Origin: Eriocheir sinensis | Taxonomy: Eukaryota > Arthropoda > Malacostraca > Decapoda > Varunidae | Length of the DNA stretch: 64,000 nucleotides | Direction of reading: 5' to 3' | NCBI RefSeq assembly: GCF_024679095.1 | Contig: NW_026112147.1 | Coordinates: forward strand, 113,501-177,500 | Shown here: piece after piece, positions 60,801 through 64,000 of the stretch | Layout of the letters: each line of letters begins with the position of its first letter | Position numbering within the stretch: the first letter of the stretch is position 1 | Position numbers and translations under genes: made by a program | Notes under the pieces: generated by a model | The model's input: only the letters and a program-made list of their open reading frames with translations | What the model was told of the DNA's origin: nothing | The model's database searches: none

Positions 60801-61229
60801 CGTCAGACTCCACCACCAGCACCATGCAGCCAGCCAGAACCAGTCACCCACCGCTGATCTTCACCGCCACACTCATCGATTTCTTTCCTTCCTACCTGCT
60901 ACTACCTCCATTACCTCCACCACCACAGCCGCCCCCACCGCTACTACTGCCTCCCCGCCAGCCACTTTCCGTTTTTCTTGCCCCGAGGCTTTGGTCATCA
61001 CTCACCGCTGCACAACTCCGCCCGCACTCTTCGCCAAAGTCTTTCTTTGCGGACCACTTTTCTTTTCCCCGCGCGGCCCTTTCTCCCGAATCTTAATGCG
61101 CCTCGTGACCACTCCAGCGGCTCATCCTTAAACGACCTACGTGTGGCCGGGTGTAAGAGTAGTGTATGCTATGTAGTTTCTGTGCTGTGTGTGTTAAGGT
61201 TAGCTTCTGAGTCTGTTCACGAGGTACAC
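60801..61229. other. C-rich unique sequence
   Basis: Overlapping Pro/Thr/Ser-rich frames at 60,793-61,131 reflect C-rich composition. No domain is recognised and they are not called as a gene. Confidence 0.5.
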
Positions 61230-61425
61230 GGTTATACTCTTAAACACTTCGGCGCCCAAGCACACATATTTGACAAGGCTTTCCTAGGAGTTGTGGGCTT
61301 TTTCAGGGGTAGTTTTATGACCCTGGTGGTTGACTGACTTCTTCTATATCATGAACCTAAAAAAACAGTCAATAAAACCCGATTGATCCCTTCTTTGTCC
61401 TTTGGAAATTGCTTTGAAGGAAACG
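61230..61425 (-). mobile_element. DR-1 dispersed element copy (minus)
   Basis: Reversed copy: TATACTCTTAAACACTTCGG, CATATTTGACAAGGCTTTCC, GGGGTAGTTTTATGACCCTG, CCCGATTGATCCCTTC and CCTTTGGAAATTGCT. Confidence 0.83.
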
Positions 61426-61429
61426 GGTC

Positions 61430-61790
61430 ATTTGCCGGGTGTATATTCGCATGACAGTACGGTACATTCATTGGGTATATATAGTTTTGCATACGAGTAT
61501 AGTACAGTCAACTTATATAGTTATGTAGGACAAAAATTCAACGGGTATAGTCTTAAATGACACCCGCTTCGCTTGGTATAGTTTTGCATACATTCATCTG
61601 GTATAGTTTTTCACGCCACACTGCTTTCATTGGGTATTGTTCTGCATGGCACTCTACATTCACCGGGTACAGTTTTGCATGGCACTAGATTCACCGGGTA
61701 CAGTTTTGCATGGCTAAAGTCGACTGGTATTGGTTTGAATGACACTCCCTTCCCCAGGTATAGTTATTCACGCCACTCCCTTCCCCCGCC
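61430..61790. repeat. Minisatellite, ~35-40 bp unit
   Basis: About nine degenerate units of the form TTCACCGGGTACAGTTTTGC, ATGGCACT-type ends, with TATAGTTTTGCATAC variants at the left. Not coding. Confidence 0.8.
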
Positions 61791-61997
61791 ATCACACACA
61801 CCACAGTATAACAACCGTGATCCCGAGGTACTCAGGCAAATGTCAACAGAGCGGCCCCCTAACTGCCGGCGGCCACGCGTATCTCCGTTCCTTCAGCCAG
61901 ACGAATGGAAGTGGATATGACCGGGCCAGGCCGCATTGTTTGTCCAGGGGTGTCGCCATCAGCGGGGGAGACGCGGCCGCTGTAAACGAGGCTTTGA

Positions 61998-62210
61998 GGG
62001 GAGGTTAGGTTAGGTGAGCTGAGGTTAGGTGAGGAGAGGGGAAGGGAATGGAGGGGAGGGGAGGTGAGTGAGTTGAGGTTATGTTATGTTAGGTTAGGTG
62101 AGGCGAGGTGAGGTTAGGTGAAATGAGGATTAGGTTAAGTTAGGTTAGGTAAGGAGAGGTGAAGTTAGGTTAGACTAGGTGAGGTGAGGTGAGGTGAGGT
62201 GAGGTGGGGA
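61998..62210. repeat. Degenerate TTAGG/GGTGA-type repeats
   Basis: GGTTAGGTTAGG, GAGGTTAGGTGAGG and (GGTGA)n variants. They resemble arthropod telomere motifs but are interspersed with GAGG and TTATG variants, so this is an interstitial or simple-repeat tract. Confidence 0.8.
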
Positions 62211-62246
62211 AGGAGTGTATTGTTATGAGAGCCGGTGAATGGGGGC

Positions 62247-62248
<2 letters not shown>

Positions 62249-62316
<68 letters not shown>

Positions 62317-62495
62317 GTTGAATAAAAGTAAATATGGAGACTTGATAACAGGAGACAAACAAACCCTGTACAGAACAACGAGGTAAACACACACACACGC
62401 ACACACACACGCACACACACACACACACACTCACCCACACCCACACCCACACTCATACACACCCACACACCCACACCCACCCACACACACACATT
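62249..62495. repeat. Two (CA)n microsatellites
   Basis: A perfect CA run at 62,249-62,311, ~75 bp of unique sequence, then CA repeats with CG, CC and CT interruptions to about 62,495. Confidence 0.96.
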
Positions 62496-62686
62496 AATCA
62501 CGCGAGGCAGGTCTTCGGTGTTACCTGATTCATTATTGCGTTGACAGGATTCGAACCCGGATCTACGGTTCAGCATTTCGTTGTGTCTGGTTTTATTAGT
62601 CATTTATTTTCATTTTTCTTCATTTTTTTTTTTTTTTGTTTCTGGCTTTAACCCATCCGCTGCGATTGGCACGGATTTGGCCTTCA

Positions 62687-63180
62687 CTGGTAGCCTGGTA
62701 ACATTATAGTCCCTGGTCTTTCTCTGCCTCTGTGGTGGATAGTGAAGTGTTTCCCATGTGGTATTGGTGTGCCGGATATCCCTTAACTGGTAGCCTGGTA
62801 ACATATACTCCCAGGTCTTTCTCTGCCTCTGTGGTGGATAGTGAAGTGTTTCCCATGTGGTATTAGTGTGCTGGATATCCCTTCACTGGTATCCTGGTAA
62901 CATATACTCTCAGGTCTTTCTCTGCCTCTGTGGTGGATAGTGAAGTGTTTCCCATGTGGTATTGGTGTGCTGGATATCCCTTCATTGGTATCCTGGCAAC
63001 ATATACTCACAGGTCTTTCTCTGCCTCTGTGGTGGATAGTGAAGTGTTTCCCATGTGGTATTGGTGTGCTGGATATCCCTTCATTGGTATCCTGGCAACA
63101 TATACTCACAGGTCTTTCTCTGCCTCTGTGGTGGATAGTGAAGTGTTTCCCATGTGGTATTGGTGTGCTGGATATCCCGT
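62687..63180 (-). repeat. 99-bp tandem repeat derived from CR1-like RT coding sequence
   Basis: GTGGTGGATAGTGAAGTGTT recurs at 62,732, 62,831, 62,930, 63,029 and 63,128, a period of exactly 99 bp. In the RT frame each unit encodes GYPAHQYHMGNTSLSTTEA followed by EKDLGVYVTR and a four-residue link (for example IPMK or LPVK). The middle unit keeps Arg and another keeps Gly at the EKDL-x-VYV site, while the two right-hand units share a TGA there, so those two copied one another. Other frames are also open because 99 is a multiple of three. Confidence 0.88.
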
Positions 63181-63280
63181 CCCAAGATGCATGACTTTAC
63201 ATTTATCTTCATTGAATTGTAGCAGCCATTTTCTGTTCCATTTCTGTAGCTTGGTGAGGTCTTCTAGTAGGAAATTCACA
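62687..63280 (-). mobile_element. CR1-like RT relic with amplified segment
   Basis: On the minus strand the sequence from 63,270 reads DLTKLQKWNRKW, then NEDKCKVMHLG, the usual CR1 block before the RT thumb. It then enters five tandem copies of a 99-bp segment. Beyond the array the reading continues for a short way and is lost. No other part of the LINE is nearby. Confidence 0.8.
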
Positions 63281-63410
63281 GTCAAGGGGTTAATATTGTA
63301 CGCCAGTCATTTGGGTTCATGTGGGTGGGTTGGGTTGATGCGAGAGGCGGAGGCGTCTGAGCACACCGACACACTGAGCCACACAAAAAGCTCCCTGCTA
63401 CGTGCCGGCC

Positions 63411-63607
63411 GCAACGTTGCCAGATTATCGTACTCAGGCTCTTATATTTGCTGATTTCCGAGCCAAAAACTGTCTCCTCCACCCCGATAACTAGATTCAT
63501 TTGTAGTTATCATTGAAATGGTTAGTTGTTGGTGTTTTTTTGCAATAGTCATGGGTCAGAAACTGGTAAATACGATGTTCTGAGTACGATAATCAGCCAA
63601 CGGTGGT
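63411..63607. mobile_element. M197 MITE, second copy
   Basis: The left end, CAACGTTGCCAGATTATCGT plus ACTCAG, and the right end, CTGAGTACGATAATCAGCCA plus ACGGTGGT, are inverted partners. The length is 197 bp, identical to the copy at 57,801-57,997, in the opposite orientation. No clear target duplication. Confidence 0.85.
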
Positions 63608-63664
63608 GTCAGGAGTGACAGCCTGAGACGCGTGGCTTTGAAACGCCTCTCGTCCCAGCCACCG

Positions 63665-63878
63665 ACCCATTTTCTTAAACATTTCGGCGCCCAAGTATGC
63701 ACATTTAACAAGGTTTTAGTAGGAGTCTCGAGTATTTTCAGAGATAGTTTTATGACCCTGGTAGTATTCTGACCATTGTTCCGTGCCACTATGGTGAAAA
63801 AGCACTCCTAAAAACCCGATTGATCTCCTTTCTGGCCTTTGGAAATAGTTGTGGGAGTCGGCAGCGTCTGGGAATACC
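63665..63878 (-). mobile_element. DR-1 dispersed element copy (minus)
   Basis: Reversed near full-length copy: CCATTTTCTTAAACATTTCG, GCGCCCAAGTATGCACATTT, TAGTTTTATGACCCTGGTAG, ACCCGATTGATCTCCTTTCT and GGCAGCGTCTGGGAATACC. Confidence 0.87.
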
Positions 63879-63891
63879 GATCCAGCCTGCC

Positions 63892-63952
63892 TTGCCGTGC
63901 CTTGCTGTGCCTCGCTGTGCCTCGCCGTGCCTCGCTGTGCCTCGCCTCTGCT
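63892..63952. repeat. 10-bp minisatellite
   Basis: About six copies of GTGCCTCGCT or GTGCCTTGCC-type decamers near the right window edge. Confidence 0.88.
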
Positions 63953-64000
63953 GAAAGACGTCTCCTAATTTATATCTGTAACTCCGTCCGCTCTTCAGGC

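Noticed and set aside
60793..61131. Pro/Thr-rich overlapping frames
   Set aside because: Several overlapping frames are open at once because the sequence is C-rich; no domain.
62783..63109. Minus-strand 108-codon frame with a 33-residue repeat
   Set aside because: It is in a different register from the CR1 RT reading of the same DNA; all registers are open because the unit is 99 bp.

Overview
The window reads as repeat-dominated nuclear DNA from an arthropod, most likely a decapod crustacean. The evidence is the extreme density of (CA)n/(GT)n and (GA)n tracts, stacked minisatellites, arthropod-style CR1-like and jockey-like LINE relics, tRNA-derived SINEs, and degenerate TTAGG-type repeats. 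No ribosome binding sites, operons or prokaryotic genes are visible. The taxonomic placement is inference. Only one open frame, at 21.9-23.0 kb, looks like a candidate host protein gene.

Layout. 1-3.69 kb is a satellite of about 120-137 bp units. 3.69-18.1 kb is a giant A/C-rich minisatellite of about 31 bp units; it is nearly free of stop codons on both strands, so it yields spurious frames up to about 2,500 codons. 18.1-21.4 kb holds microsatellites and copies of a dispersed element that I call DR-1. 21.39-21.65 kb is a tRNA-derived SINE. 21.92-23.04 kb is the candidate gene: a 21-residue heptad-phased repeat followed by a KH-like domain. 23.2-26.74 kb is an A-rich minisatellite broken by two elements with inverted ends. 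27-33.4 kb is a patchwork of minor tandem arrays, one of them present in both orientations, plus LINE 3' ends. 35.38-40.06 kb is a nearly full-length but dead LINE with an RRM-type ORF1, bounded by (CA)n on both sides. 40.3-43.4 kb holds DR-1 copies, one split by a SINE, a second SINE family and a small tandem array. 43.44-45.01 kb is a 5'-truncated jockey-like LINE. 45.4-52.8 kb is a nest of CR1-like LINEs, including a plus-strand fragment inserted in the esterase ORF1 of a minus-strand element. 53-64 kb holds further DR-1 copies, a 197-bp MITE (one copy inserted in a LINE with a 5-bp target duplication), CCTAA/TTAGG-like tracts, small tandem arrays, and a CR1 relic in which a 99-bp reverse-transcriptase segment has been tandemly amplified.

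The sequence elements do not form a pathway. What links them is a history of insertion, nesting and local amplification. The items most worth a second look are the KH-like repeat protein, the 99-bp amplified reverse-transcriptase segment, the birth point of the giant minisatellite inside a satellite unit, the DR-1 family, and the LINE whose ORF1 and ORF2 share a frame across a UAG.
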